From the NCBI RefSeq assembly GCF_036084755.1, contig NZ_CP107968.1, forward strand, positions 6,456,001-6,520,000: DNA of 64,000 bases, written 5' to 3'. Below, piece by piece: positions 29,269 through 38,123 of the stretch; the first letter of the stretch is position 1, and each line of letters begins with the position of its first letter. The position numbers were made by a program, and so were the translations under genes. The stretch comes from Streptomyces sp. NBC_00370. GTDB taxonomy: Bacteria > Actinomycetota > Actinomycetes > Streptomycetales > Streptomycetaceae. The notes beneath the pieces are model-generated. The model did not search any database, was not told the DNA's origin, and saw nothing but the letters and a program-made list of their open reading frames with translations.

Positions 29269-30899
29269 ACGTCCGGCGCATGCTGCGACAACTCGGCGTG
29301 CAGTTCGGCGAACGTACCTTCCGTCCAGGCGGGCAGGACGAAGCTCAGCGACAACCAGGCCCGGTCGGCTGCCGGTTGGGTGCGGGCGGGGCCCGGCCCT
29401 TCGCGGAAGACGTTCGGCACACTGCCGTGTTCGGGCAGCCCCATGACGACGGTCAGCTCGAAGGACGACGGATGCTGGACGGTCACCCAGCTCAGCTCCT
29501 CCCACCTCCGGGACCAGACGACGCTCCCGGAGGTGAAGTGCAGCCCCTGCGGATCCACCTGGACGGAGGTGGCGTTGTCCCGGCGGTTCCTCCTGGCCAC
29601 GATCGCCACGACGACGGCGGCGATGAGGAGCATGGGCAGCAGGGTCAGGACCGTCATGACGTTGCCCATGAAGTACAGGCAGACGCAGACGACGACGAAG
29701 CCGAGCATGACGAGACGGCCGGTGGGGAGCTTGGTTCCCGTGGCCCGGTACGCGGAGTCCGCAGGCGTGATGGCGCCTGCGCCTGCATACCCACCTGTGC
29801 CGGTACGCGCTGCCGCCCCCGCGCCCGTACCGGTCCCGGCGCGGGCTCTGGACCGGCCGGTCGGGGTGGCGGCGGAGGCGGGAGGCCGGACCGGACGCGG
29901 CGACTGCGCCGGCCGCCGCGCCGGTGCCTGTGCCTGTGCCGGTGCTGCCGGTGCTCGTGCCGCCGGTGCCGGTGACACGGGCGGTCCGGGCGTCGTTCGG
30001 GTGCGGGTGTTCTGCCGGGCGGCGGCGTCGTCCACCACCGTCGGCGACGGCGGCGGAGCCGGTACCGGAGGCCGGGCCGCGTGGTCACCGCCCGCCGGGG
30101 CCAGCAGGTCCAGCACTTCCTTGGGACGCGGGCGCTTCTCCGGCTTCTTGGTGAGGCAGGCGGCGACGACGGACCGCAAGGACGCGGGCAGTTGGGACAG
30201 GTCCGGCTCGTCGTGGACCACGCGGTACAGCAGCGCCGGGGCGGTGCCCTCACCGAAGGGGCCGGCTCCGGTGGCGGCGAAGACGAGAACCGAACCGAGC
30301 GAGAAGACATCGCTCACGGCGCCGACCTCCCCGCCGATGGCCTGCTCGGGGGACATGAAGCCCGGTGTGCCGATGACCGTGCCGGTGCCGGTCAGTACGG
30401 TCGCGCCCTCCAGGGCCTTCGAGATGCCGAAGTCGATCACCCGCGGACCGTCGTCGGTGACCAGGACGTTCGACGGCTTCATGTCGCGGTGCACGAGACC
30501 CGCCTGGTGGATGGAGTCCAGCGCCTCCGAAAGACCTGCGCCCAGGCTGCGTAACTCCGCTGCGGGAAGCGGGCCTTCGTCGGCCACGAGCGTCGCCAGA
30601 TCGGGGGCGGGAATGTACTGGCTCGCCACCCACGGGGTCTCGGCGTCGGGATCCGCACCGATCACCGGAGCGGTCCAGAAGCCACCCACCCGCTGCGCGG
30701 CCTCGACCTCGCGGCGGAAGCGGTCGCGGAAGCCCGGCTGGTCGGCGATGTGCGGCCGTACGATCTTGACCGCCACCTTGCGGCCGCCGCGCGAGCGGCC
30801 CAGGAAGACTTCCCCCATGCCCCCGGCGCCGAGCCTGCCGTGCAGCGCGTACCCGCCGATCTCCTGCGGATCACCGGCCTTGAGCTCCTGCGTCGTCAC
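29211..30899 (-). CDS. Transmembrane Ser/Thr protein kinase with a TTA codon
   Basis: 562 residues. The Hanks-type kinase at ~12-275 has the glycine loop GAGGMGEVFLG, VAVKIVRPH (ATP Lys), HRDMKPSNVL, DFGISKAL and GTPGFMSPEQA. A Pro/Ala/Gly-rich linker (~280-420) leads to two hydrophobic segments (LVMLGFVVVCVCLYFMGNVM, VLTLLPMLLIAAVVVAIVA), then ~130 residues beyond the membrane without PASTA repeats. The GTG at 30899 is the start (MTTQELKAGDP), since the frame upstream lacks kinase character. Leu-116 is TTA (30552-30554 on the minus strand), the only clear TTA inside a conserved domain in this window, so translation should depend on the bldA tRNA. Confidence 0.92.
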   Translation of the reverse strand: MTTQELKAGDPQEIGGYALHGRLGAGGMGEVFLGRSRGGRKVAVKIVRPHIADQPGFRDRFRREVEAAQRVGGFWTAPVIGADPDAETPWVASQYIPAPDLATLVADEGPLPAAELRSLGAGLSEALDSIHQAGLVHRDMKPSNVLVTDDGPRVIDFGISKALEGATVLTGTGTVIGTPGFMSPEQAIGGEVGAVSDVFSLGSVLVFAATGAGPFGEGTAPALLYRVVHDEPDLSQLPASLRSVVAACLTKKPEKRPRPKEVLDLLAPAGGDHAARPPVPAPPPSPTVVDDAAARQNTRTRTTPGPPVSPAPAARAPAAPAQAQAPARRPAQSPRPVRPPASAATPTGRSRARAGTGTGAGAAARTGTGGYAGAGAITPADSAYRATGTKLPTGRLVMLGFVVVCVCLYFMGNVMTVLTLLPMLLIAAVVVAIVARRNRRDNATSVQVDPQGLHFTSGSVVWSRRWEELSWVTVQHPSSFELTVVMGLPEHGSVPNVFREGPGPARTQPAADRAWLSLSFVLPAWTEGTFAELHAELSQHAPDVYLPTRLPSSSADERPWRR

Positions 30900-31035
30900 C
30901 GAGCACCCCCCGTCCTGGTCGCGAAGCAGCACGATAGTGCAGCGAGGCACGGGAGTTGGCCACACGTGCATAACACCTGACGGCCGCCCGCAGGGCCGTG
31001 GCAGGATGGGGATATGACAACCAACCGAAAGGTCC

Positions 31036-31425
31036 ATGCCGCGTAGACGGCCAGGGCGTGTCCGGGCCGAACTCCCGGACCGGCAGCGCGCACAACAGGG
31101 CACGCGAAGCGCGGGCACGCGGACCGCGATCGACCGTCTCTCCTCGTCGGCGGTGTCCGAGATCGCGCGCATCGAACGCACCAGGAACTATCTGCTGCCC
31201 GGCGACACGGCCTCGGCGCTGAGCCGGTGGAAGGCGTACGGCCGCCGTACCAGGCGCCAGGTCCGGCACGACGACGAGTTCGGCGACACCGACTGGTACT
31301 GCTGCGGCGATCCGCTCGAAGGACGCACTCTCCTCGACCGTGTGATGGCATCGATGTCGCGGCAAGGTGCCCGCGAACTACGCAGCGTGGTCACCGCACT
31401 TGACGCCCGGTTCGAGGACGGCTGA
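31036..31425 (+). CDS. Small basic protein of unknown function
   Basis: 129 residues, rich in Arg in the first 30, then ALSRWKAYGRRTRRQVRHDD, DTDWYCCGDPLEGRTLLDRV and RQGARELRSVVTALDARFEDG. Third codon positions are strongly G/C, which supports a real gene. GAAAGG precedes the ATG. The two Cys in WYCCGDP are notable. It is divergent from the kinase. No family could be named; a DNA- or RNA-binding role is only suggested by the basic N-terminus. Confidence 0.65.
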   Translation: MPRRRPGRVRAELPDRQRAQQGTRSAGTRTAIDRLSSSAVSEIARIERTRNYLLPGDTASALSRWKAYGRRTRRQVRHDDEFGDTDWYCCGDPLEGRTLLDRVMASMSRQGARELRSVVTALDARFEDG

Positions 31426-31539
31426 CACGACCGCGGCTGACCCGCGTACGGCTGCCACGCGTACGACTGAGCCGGCGGGCCCGGGCGGAATGTGCCGCCC
31501 GGGGCCGCCGACTTGTCGCACCACACACGGGTTGCCGCG

Positions 31540-34392
31540 TCAGTGCGCCCTGCGCACCGTCACCTCCGTGGTGTCCGTGTGGCGCGAACCCGCGCCGAGC
31601 GCCGTCAGTGACGTCCTGCCGCTCGGAGTCGTGTCCGGGATCCGTACGGTGAAGGACACCGCGCCGTGCTTGTCAGCGACGGCCCTGCCGAGCGAAGCCG
31701 CGCCCAGCGTGAACTCGACGCTCTCGCCGCGCCGGTAGCCGTCCGCGCTGACGCGTACGGTCGAGCCCGCCGCGACGGAACCCTGGACGCGCAGCTTGCC
31801 GGGCTTCAGCGACGCCTTGTACTCGGCGCACGCGCTGCCGGGGACGCCGGCCTCCGGAGCCTGCGTACCGGCGGTGACTCCGTCGTCCTCGCGTACCGTC
31901 AGGGTGTTGAACCCCTGGTCACCCATCACCCCGCCCGCGATGTCGGTCACCGACACCTTGAACGCGGTGGATCCGGTGGTGCTCGGCAGTGTGTCGCCGT
32001 ACGTGGGGACCCGTACCGGCACACAGACCTGGCCGGGGGCGAAGGTCACCTTCTGCATCGCCGCGCCGGTCTTGCCGGTCGTGGAGCCGAACACACTGAC
32101 ATAACCGGTGACCGGATGCCGGGAAGGACGGGACAGTACGGCGGCCAACTCGGCCGTTCCGGGGCCCGATCCCTCCTCGACGTAGGCCGGAGCCAGGTCG
32201 ACGGTCGTCTGCTGGGCGGGGACCCGGGAGCCAACGGCGCGGTTCTCGGCCGAGAGGTCGGAGAGGTAGACACCGCCGGCCGCCGCGCCGTCCGCGCCCC
32301 TGGCGGCCGTGAAGCGCACCTCACGGACGTCCCGCAGATCGATCCGCTTGAGCGAGGAGGTCGGGATCGTCACCTGTTGCAGGATGACCTTGCGCAGCCA
32401 CGGGGAGCTGACGCCCGGCAGCCGGGTCACGGCGGCCGGGTTGAGCGCGGAGACCGGCGACGACCAGGCGCGGCCCGCGCCGTCGACGACGCTGAGGGTC
32501 AAGTCCGTCCCGGCGGGAACGAGTTCGTCGGCGGCCACCTTCACGGAGAGCTGCTGGTAGTGCCGGAGGTCGCGGTTGCCGCGCGGCACCGTCACGCGTA
32601 CCTGCCCGCCCGGCGCAGCCCACGTCATGTGCAGCATCGGCGACGACGGTATGTTCCAGGCCCACTGTGCGGGTGACCAGTGCGGTACGGCGGCCTCGTT
32701 GAGGGTCGTGGTGCAGTACGGCAGGGACTGCGGAAGTGTCATGCCGCCCTTGCCGCCCATACCGGCGCACACCTCGGCCTTGGCGCCCCCGGAGGCGCGT
32801 ACCGCGGCGTCGGTGTGCTCGAACGTGTTGATGTCCGTGCGGGACTTGGCGGGCTGCGTCGCGGTCACCGCGATGCTCGCGAACGGGGTCGACGGCGGTG
32901 TGACGGCCGACCCGTCGAACATCGGCTGGAACTCCTTCTCCGCGCCGAGCGTGAGCCGGAAGAAGCCGGCGATGTACGCGGTGCCGACCTGGACCTGCTC
33001 CGCCGGGTCGAGTCTCGTCGTGGTCGGGGACTTCGGGTCGCACACCGGGTCGTCGGCACCGCTGGCCGCCGCCCAGTCGTCGCCGGTGCCGGACGGCCAG
33101 CCGCCCGGTGTCCAGATGGTGTTGAAGAAGTTGTGATTGGCGCCCTGCACCAGCACGGCCGAACGGAGCACGTTGTCGGTGAAGTTGTGGCGCGAGTCGT
33201 CGACGATGTGCTGGCCCATCAGGTTCTCCACGTCCCCGTCGCAGTACGGCAGGACCGTCGCCGTCGCCACATTCGGGAGGGAGATACGGTCGTAGTCGAC
33301 CGGCGCCAGCGGCAGTACGGCCTTGATGCCGAACTGCTGCGAGAGGGGCAGGGCGTCGTTGAGCGTCGAGGCCGCCACGACCCCTTCGCCGCCGCGCGAG
33401 TGCCCCATGATCCCGACATCGCCCAGGTCGAGTCGACCCGCCAGGTCGGACGGCCGCACGTCGCCCGACAGCGCCTGACCGAGACTTACATCCTTGTTGG
33501 TGAAGGCGTCGTGGTAGACGGCCTTGTCGCCGGCGTTGGCCTTCTTCAGCATCCGCAGGGTGTCGAGGACGAGTTCGCCACGGGCCTGCGCGCCGTAGTC
33601 GGCGGCGAGTTGGTTGTCCGTCGCGTTGATCGCGTTGGCGGACACGGAGACCACGACGTAGCCGTTGCTCGCGAGCGCGCGGGCCGGCGCCTCGTACCCC
33701 AGGAAGCTGGGTATGGGGGCCCGGTCCTCCGTGCTGTCCGGCGACGTACGGCAGGGCCAGCCCGCCGGGTTGGCCCTGCCGGTGCCGTAGCAGGAGCTGT
33801 GCCGGCCGTGCTCGAAGATGACGACGGGCTTCTTGCCCCGGCCGTCCGGCAGATAGATCTTGCCCTCGAACTCACCGCGCGTGCCGCCGATGTTGAGCAG
33901 CGGCAGCGCCTGGTCGCCGAAGTCGTAGACGGCCTCGGAGACATGGTGGCTGCCGAGCTTCGAAGGATCGGCCCGGAGGGTCTGCGGGGTGATCGTGGGC
34001 GCCGCCGGTGCGGCGGGAGTCTTGGGGGCCGGTGTCGCCGGAGCGCTGCTCGACGGCGACCCGAAGGCGTCGGTGGTGACGGAACTGGCGGCGGCGACCG
34101 AGGAGTCGGTGGTCACCAGGGAGAGCGATGTGCCGTCCGCGGACTCAGTCGCCGGTCCGAGGTTCTTGCCGTCCGCCGAGAGCGTCGGTGCTCCGGCCGT
34201 GACGGGAAGCGGCTTGTCGAGATCGAGGGTGACCCGGAATCCGCCGGCGACGCGGTCGACGGACCCCTGCTGGCGGGCGGTCGGCTTGGGGGAGGGGGCG
34301 GCGGTCGCGGTCCCCTGGATCAGCGTGAGGGGCAGGCATGTCAGTGCCAACACTGTGGCGATACGTCTCGCACGTCTGGTGAGTTGAGACAA
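31540..34392 (-). CDS. Large secreted alpha/beta hydrolase (dienelactone hydrolase/lipase-like)
   Basis: 950 residues. The signal peptide is RRARRIATVLALTCLPLTLIQGTATA-A. A Pro/Ala-rich region follows, then the hydrolase domain at ~150-480: YLPDGRGKKPVVIFEHGRHS (oxyanion region), DVGIMGHSRGGEGVVAAS (Ser in GHSRGG) and VLVQGANHNFFNT as a candidate His. The rest is beta-rich (galactose-binding-like, Calx-beta-like and Ig-like modules; the end is ALGAGSRHTDTTEVTVRRAH). The domain is of the chlorophyllase/poly-ester hydrolase type, and the extracellular substrate is unknown. It lies downstream of the terminator of the sugar transporter. Confidence 0.85.
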   Translation of the reverse strand: MSQLTRRARRIATVLALTCLPLTLIQGTATAAPSPKPTARQQGSVDRVAGGFRVTLDLDKPLPVTAGAPTLSADGKNLGPATESADGTSLSLVTTDSSVAAASSVTTDAFGSPSSSAPATPAPKTPAAPAAPTITPQTLRADPSKLGSHHVSEAVYDFGDQALPLLNIGGTRGEFEGKIYLPDGRGKKPVVIFEHGRHSSCYGTGRANPAGWPCRTSPDSTEDRAPIPSFLGYEAPARALASNGYVVVSVSANAINATDNQLAADYGAQARGELVLDTLRMLKKANAGDKAVYHDAFTNKDVSLGQALSGDVRPSDLAGRLDLGDVGIMGHSRGGEGVVAASTLNDALPLSQQFGIKAVLPLAPVDYDRISLPNVATATVLPYCDGDVENLMGQHIVDDSRHNFTDNVLRSAVLVQGANHNFFNTIWTPGGWPSGTGDDWAAASGADDPVCDPKSPTTTRLDPAEQVQVGTAYIAGFFRLTLGAEKEFQPMFDGSAVTPPSTPFASIAVTATQPAKSRTDINTFEHTDAAVRASGGAKAEVCAGMGGKGGMTLPQSLPYCTTTLNEAAVPHWSPAQWAWNIPSSPMLHMTWAAPGGQVRVTVPRGNRDLRHYQQLSVKVAADELVPAGTDLTLSVVDGAGRAWSSPVSALNPAAVTRLPGVSSPWLRKVILQQVTIPTSSLKRIDLRDVREVRFTAARGADGAAAGGVYLSDLSAENRAVGSRVPAQQTTVDLAPAYVEEGSGPGTAELAAVLSRPSRHPVTGYVSVFGSTTGKTGAAMQKVTFAPGQVCVPVRVPTYGDTLPSTTGSTAFKVSVTDIAGGVMGDQGFNTLTVREDDGVTAGTQAPEAGVPGSACAEYKASLKPGKLRVQGSVAAGSTVRVSADGYRRGESVEFTLGAASLGRAVADKHGAVSFTVRIPDTTPSGRTSLTALGAGSRHTDTTEVTVRRAH

Positions 34393-34421
34393 GGGAGGGC
34401 CTTACTCGTGAGCGAACCAAT

Positions 34422-34455
34422 GCCCTCGCCGTCGTTGTCGAACGATGGCGAGGGC
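34422..34455 (-). terminator. 15-bp hairpin terminator of sugar transporter gene
   Basis: GCCCTCGCCGTCGTT (34422-34436) pairs with AACGATGGCGAGGGC (34441-34455) with one G-T wobble and a 4-base loop. It lies downstream of the transporter gene and just upstream of the secreted hydrolase, isolating the two minus-strand genes. Confidence 0.75.
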
Positions 34456-34634
34456 TGTGCGATTCGCAACGTATGCAGGGCCGGTGAAAACGGCGAGACG
34501 ATCTTGTTACCTGGATGTTCCGTCGGCTGATGCGGAGATATGAGGCAACAAGACGGCGTAAAAGGGGCCGCCTTGTTGCCGGTACACCGTCCGTAAGCGG
34601 CAGCTCACAGCTGCGGAAGCCGAGGAGGACGGGG

Positions 34635-36104
34635 TCAGACCGCGGTGCGCGGAGTGGCGTCCGGCCGGTGGTACGTGTCGCCCGTCATCGACTCCAGCTC
34701 CTGCTGCTTCGTCTCGGGCACCTTGCGCAGCACGAAGAAGAACGACGCGAGGGCGAAGAAGGCGAACGTGCCGTAGAGCCAGGAGAGTCCGACGTGCTTG
34801 GTCATCGGCTCGAAGGCGAAGGTGACGATGAAGTTGAAGATCCAGTTGGACGCGGTACCGATCGCCAGCGCCATCGCCCGCATCCGGTTCGGGAACATCT
34901 CGGCGAGCATGATCCACAGCACCGGACCCCAGGAGAGCGCGAAGAACACCACGAAGGCGTTGGCGCCGACCAGCGCGAGCGGGCCGTACGGGCTGGGCAG
35001 TGCGACGTTGTCGCCGGTGCCGTGCTGCTGGGAGAAGGCGATGGCGGTCAGCAGGAGCGCGAGGAACATACCGATCGAACCGATGGTGAGGAGCCGGCGG
35101 CGGCCCACCCGGTCCACGAACAGCATCGCGACCACCGTCATCACCACATTGATCCCGGCGGTGATCACGGACGTGGTGAACGAGCTGGACTCGCTGAAAC
35201 CGACCGACTTCCACAGGGTGGTGGAGTAGTAGAAGATCGCGTTGATGCCGACGAGTTGCTGGAAGGCGGCCATGATGATGCCGACCCACACCAGCGGATG
35301 CAGCCCGAACCTGGTCCCCCTGATGTCGGCGAAGCTGCTGTTGCGTTCCTTCTGCAGTGTGTTCTTGATCTGCTCGACCCGGTCGTGCGGATCGGCCTCG
35401 CCCGAGACCCGTGCCAGCACCTCGGCGGCCTTGTCGTTCTGGCCCTTGAGCACCAGATAGCGCGGTGACTCGGGGATCATCATGGCCAGTACGCCGTACA
35501 CGACGGCCGGAATCACACCGACCAGGAACATCCAGCGCCAGGCCTGCATGCCGAACCACAGCTCCTGCGAAGCGCCGCCCGCCGCACCCGCGATGCCCTT
35601 GTTGGAGCTGAGCACCACCAACTGTCCGATGGTGATGGCCAGTTGTTGCAGCGATCCGAGCGCGCCACGGCCCTTGGCCGGTGCCACTTCCGAGATGTAA
35701 GCCGGTGCGATGACTGAAGCGATCCCGATACCGAGACCGCCGATCACCCGCCACACCATCAGGTCGGGCACGGAGAAGGCGAAGGCCGAACCAATCGAGC
35801 TGATGACGAACATGACGGCGCCCAGCACCATCACCCGCCGCCGGCCCCAACTGTCCGCGAGCCGTCCCGCGTACCACGCGCCCACCGCGCAGCCCAGCAG
35901 CGCGATGGAGACCACGAAGCCGGAGAGGAACGAGCCGAGATGGAAGTGGGACCCCAGGGCGTCCACGGCTCCGTTGATCACGGAGGAGTCGAAACCGAAG
36001 AGGAAACCGCCGACGGCGGCGGCTATCGAAATACCGACTGCTTTACCGTGTGGTCCTGGTATGTCGGACTTGGGGGTTTCTGCTCCGAGGGCGGTTCGGG
36101 CCAT
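34635..36104 (-). CDS. MFS sugar:proton symporter (GlcP/XylE-like)
   Basis: 489 residues with about 12 membrane helices. Sugar-porter signatures are FGFDSSVINGAV (helix 1), LADSWGRRRVMVLGA (loop 2-3), RGALGSLQQLAITIGQL (helix 5), PESPRYLVLKG (after helix 6), FVDRVGRRRLLTIGSIG and VPETKQQELE (end). This is the glucose/xylose/galactose symporter branch, and the similarity to Streptomyces glucose permease GlcP is strong by memory. The ATG at 36104 with AGGTGG is chosen; the frame open far upstream is non-coding. It ends at the hairpin 34422-34455. Confidence 0.92.
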   Translation of the reverse strand: MARTALGAETPKSDIPGPHGKAVGISIAAAVGGFLFGFDSSVINGAVDALGSHFHLGSFLSGFVVSIALLGCAVGAWYAGRLADSWGRRRVMVLGAVMFVISSIGSAFAFSVPDLMVWRVIGGLGIGIASVIAPAYISEVAPAKGRGALGSLQQLAITIGQLVVLSSNKGIAGAAGGASQELWFGMQAWRWMFLVGVIPAVVYGVLAMMIPESPRYLVLKGQNDKAAEVLARVSGEADPHDRVEQIKNTLQKERNSSFADIRGTRFGLHPLVWVGIIMAAFQQLVGINAIFYYSTTLWKSVGFSESSSFTTSVITAGINVVMTVVAMLFVDRVGRRRLLTIGSIGMFLALLLTAIAFSQQHGTGDNVALPSPYGPLALVGANAFVVFFALSWGPVLWIMLAEMFPNRMRAMALAIGTASNWIFNFIVTFAFEPMTKHVGLSWLYGTFAFFALASFFFVLRKVPETKQQELESMTGDTYHRPDATPRTAV

Positions 36105-36330
36105 GAGTGCCACCTGACTAACTGTCGACCTTTTTTCAACCCGTGCTCGCGTGCCCGCGCCCTGGGCGGGCAAACCAGGACGGGTGGGCGCGGGCCGGAT
36201 GTGCGGCGGAGCACGCGGCGGCGCCCGTATTCCCCGACGGCCGAGCCGTGTCGCTGTTGAGCCGAACGGGTGAGGAGCGGGAGGATGGCCGAATGCGGAT
36301 GCAGACACAGGGCACGGGAGGGGTGGTTCG

Positions 36331-36732
36331 GTGAGCAGGTACGACAGGGACCGGTACGACGTCACCGACGAACAGTGGGAGGGCCTGGCCCAGGTCGTTC
36401 CGCTGCGCAGCCGAAACGAATGGCCGTCCCGGGTCGACCACCGGACGGTGCCCGAGGAGTACGCGGCCGAGCAGCGGCGCTTCGTCGTGCTGCGGGTGCA
36501 GGTGTTCGCCGACGCGCGCGAAGTGGCTGAATATCTCATCGCCCAGATCCCGGTCCTGCTGGATCTGACCAGCGCCGAGAGCGATGTGGCCAAGCGGATT
36601 CTGGACTTCAGCAGCGGCGTCGTTTTCGGCCTCGGCAGCGGTATGCACCGGGTCGACAAGAACGTCTTCCTGCTGGCGCCGGTCGGCACGGAGGTCGAAG
36701 GCATCGCGGCGGTCGCCGCACCCAGGCCGTAG
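36331..36732 (+). CDS. SepF-family cell division protein paralogue
   Basis: 133 residues. The SepF/DUF552 domain covers ~48-125: RFVVLRVQVFADAREVAEYL, PVLLDLTSAESDVAKRILDF (the DL-x-x-x-x-x-x-xR-x-DF pattern) and GVVFGLGSGMHRVDKNVFLL. There is no clear N-terminal amphipathic helix. Streptomyces have a main SepF in the dcw cluster and two SepF-like paralogues elsewhere; with no ftsZ nearby this should be one of the paralogues. Such proteins bind FtsZ at division sites. The start GTG at 36331 follows GGGAGGGG. Confidence 0.9.
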   Translation: MSRYDRDRYDVTDEQWEGLAQVVPLRSRNEWPSRVDHRTVPEEYAAEQRRFVVLRVQVFADAREVAEYLIAQIPVLLDLTSAESDVAKRILDFSSGVVFGLGSGMHRVDKNVFLLAPVGTEVEGIAAVAAPRP

Positions 36733-36777
36733 CGGAGAGGGTGGCCGCAACGGAGAGCACAGAGGAGAGGCGCGTAC

Positions 36778-37170
36778 GTGACGCAGGACGCTCGGGACGG
36801 TACGGAGTCCGCGGCGAAGCTCGATGTGGCCGGGCTCCAGAGCCGGCTGGTCGCGTTCGCCGCCGCTCGGGACTGGGAGGAGTTCCACACTCCCAAGAAC
36901 CTGGCGGCGGCGTTGAGCGTGGAGGCGTCGGAGCTGCTGGAGATCTTCCAGTGGCTGACGCCCGAGCAGTCGGCGCGGGTGATGGCGAAACCGGAGTCGG
37001 CGCACCGGGTGGCCGACGAGGTCGCCGACGTGCTGGCGTATCTGCTGCAGTTCTGCGACGTGCTGGGGATCGACGTCCTGGCCGCGCTCTCGGCGAAGAT
37101 CGACCGGAACGAACACCGCTTCCCGCCGAAGGCGTCCTCTGATCATCGGCCTGGTCACTCTTCGGAGTGA
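36778..37170 (+). CDS. MazG-like nucleotide pyrophosphohydrolase
   Basis: 130 residues. The helical all-alpha NTP pyrophosphatase fold (MazG-like, dCTP pyrophosphatase group) is seen from LQSRLVAFAAARDWEEFHTP, EASELLEIFQW (ExxE-type metal ligands) and DEVADVLAYLLQFCDVLG (the second ExxD). It hydrolyses non-canonical dNTPs to the monophosphate and pyrophosphate, a house-cleaning role. Start GTG at 36778 after AGAGGAGAGG. It lies 45 bases after the SepF paralogue on the same strand and is probably co-transcribed with it. Confidence 0.9.
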   Translation: MTQDARDGTESAAKLDVAGLQSRLVAFAAARDWEEFHTPKNLAAALSVEASELLEIFQWLTPEQSARVMAKPESAHRVADEVADVLAYLLQFCDVLGIDVLAALSAKIDRNEHRFPPKASSDHRPGHSSE

Positions 37171-37300
37171 GTGAGTTTCGCACAACTGCCCCGCTGTCCA
37201 CAGATTTCCGTATTCCTCTGGCCTTTCGGCCGCCTGTCGCTCACTCTAGGTAGTGGGTCGAGGCGGGCTGGGTGACGGGACGGACGATCGGGGGTGGGCG

Positions 37301-37750
37301 ATGGACGCGGAGCGGCTCATCGGGGTGAGCAGGAATGTGCTGGCCGGCAGCGCCGACGCGCGTGCGGTGCTGGCCGAGGCGGGGCAGGCGCAGGCACTCG
37401 CGCAGGCGATCGGCAGCCGGCTGGCGTACGGCGGCCCCGCGGAACTGCGCGCCGAGGCCCGCGAGCTGGGCGAGGCGGGCGAGCGCGGCGGCGGCGCCGT
37501 CGGTCCCCCGGCGCTGCGCGGCGGTGCGGAGATCAGGGCGGCGCAGCTGTCCGGGGTGGCCGATGTGAGGGGTGCCCTGACGGCGCTCGACGGGCTGTTC
37601 GGCGAGGTGGGGATCGCCTTGGTGGCCGTCGCGTGTGCCACGGACGAGGAGGGGCTGTACTGGCAGTGCATCGAGGCGATCGACGCGGCGGACGAGACCG
37701 GGGACCGGCTCGGCGGGATGCTGCGCAGACTGGGCGGGGGAGCGCCATGA
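37301..37750 (+). CDS. DUF6099-like helical protein
   Basis: 149 residues, mostly helical: MDAERLIGVSRNVLAGSADA, EAGQAQALAQAIGSRLAYGG, VRGALTALDGLFGEVGIALV and EEGLYWQCIEAIDAADETGD. The pattern matches, from memory, the actinobacterial DUF6099 family, whose function is unknown. The ATG at 37301 with GGGGGTGGG is used rather than 37253. It follows the MazG-like gene; the 130-bp gap holds a possible promoter. Confidence 0.7.
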   Translation: MDAERLIGVSRNVLAGSADARAVLAEAGQAQALAQAIGSRLAYGGPAELRAEARELGEAGERGGGAVGPPALRGGAEIRAAQLSGVADVRGALTALDGLFGEVGIALVAVACATDEEGLYWQCIEAIDAADETGDRLGGMLRRLGGGAP

Positions 37751-37810
37751 CGTACCGCGCGGGGTCGCTACGACCGACGGCGGGGCAGCTACGACACGAC
37801 CGCGGGACCG

Positions 37811-37999
37811 CTAAGACAGGGGAGTGGCGGCGTCGGCCGCGAGACGTTCCGCCGACGTCTGGAGATCGGCGTCCAGCTGGGAGAGATCGGCGGTCAGCGT
37901 CTCCATCAGCTCCTCCATCCGCTGGAGCAGCCCCTTGGGGGCCTCGTCCTGGCCCGACTGCTCCGGCGCGGACTCGGCGGATGTTGCTTCCTGGGACAT
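37811..37999 (-). CDS. Small acidic coiled-coil protein
   Basis: 62 residues: MSQEATSAESAPEQSGQDEA, then GLLQRMEELMETLTADLSQL and DADLQTSAERLAADA. The second half is one long amphipathic helix likely to self-associate. The ATG at 37999 with GAGGAGG is a very good start; an in-frame start at 38044 lacks one. The function is unknown. It lies convergent to the DUF6099-like gene and divergent from the LLM oxidoreductase. Confidence 0.65.
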   Translation of the reverse strand: MSQEATSAESAPEQSGQDEAPKGLLQRMEELMETLTADLSQLDADLQTSAERLAADAATPLS

Positions 38000-38123
38000 G
38001 ACGGCCTCCTCGTGGGCCGGACGGTCCGGCTCCGCCCGAGCCAACGATCATCGCGGGCCGCCGGTCACTGCCCGGGCGCCGTGAGGTTGACGCTGTTCGA
38101 TGGTGCGGGTCGGAAGGTGCAGG

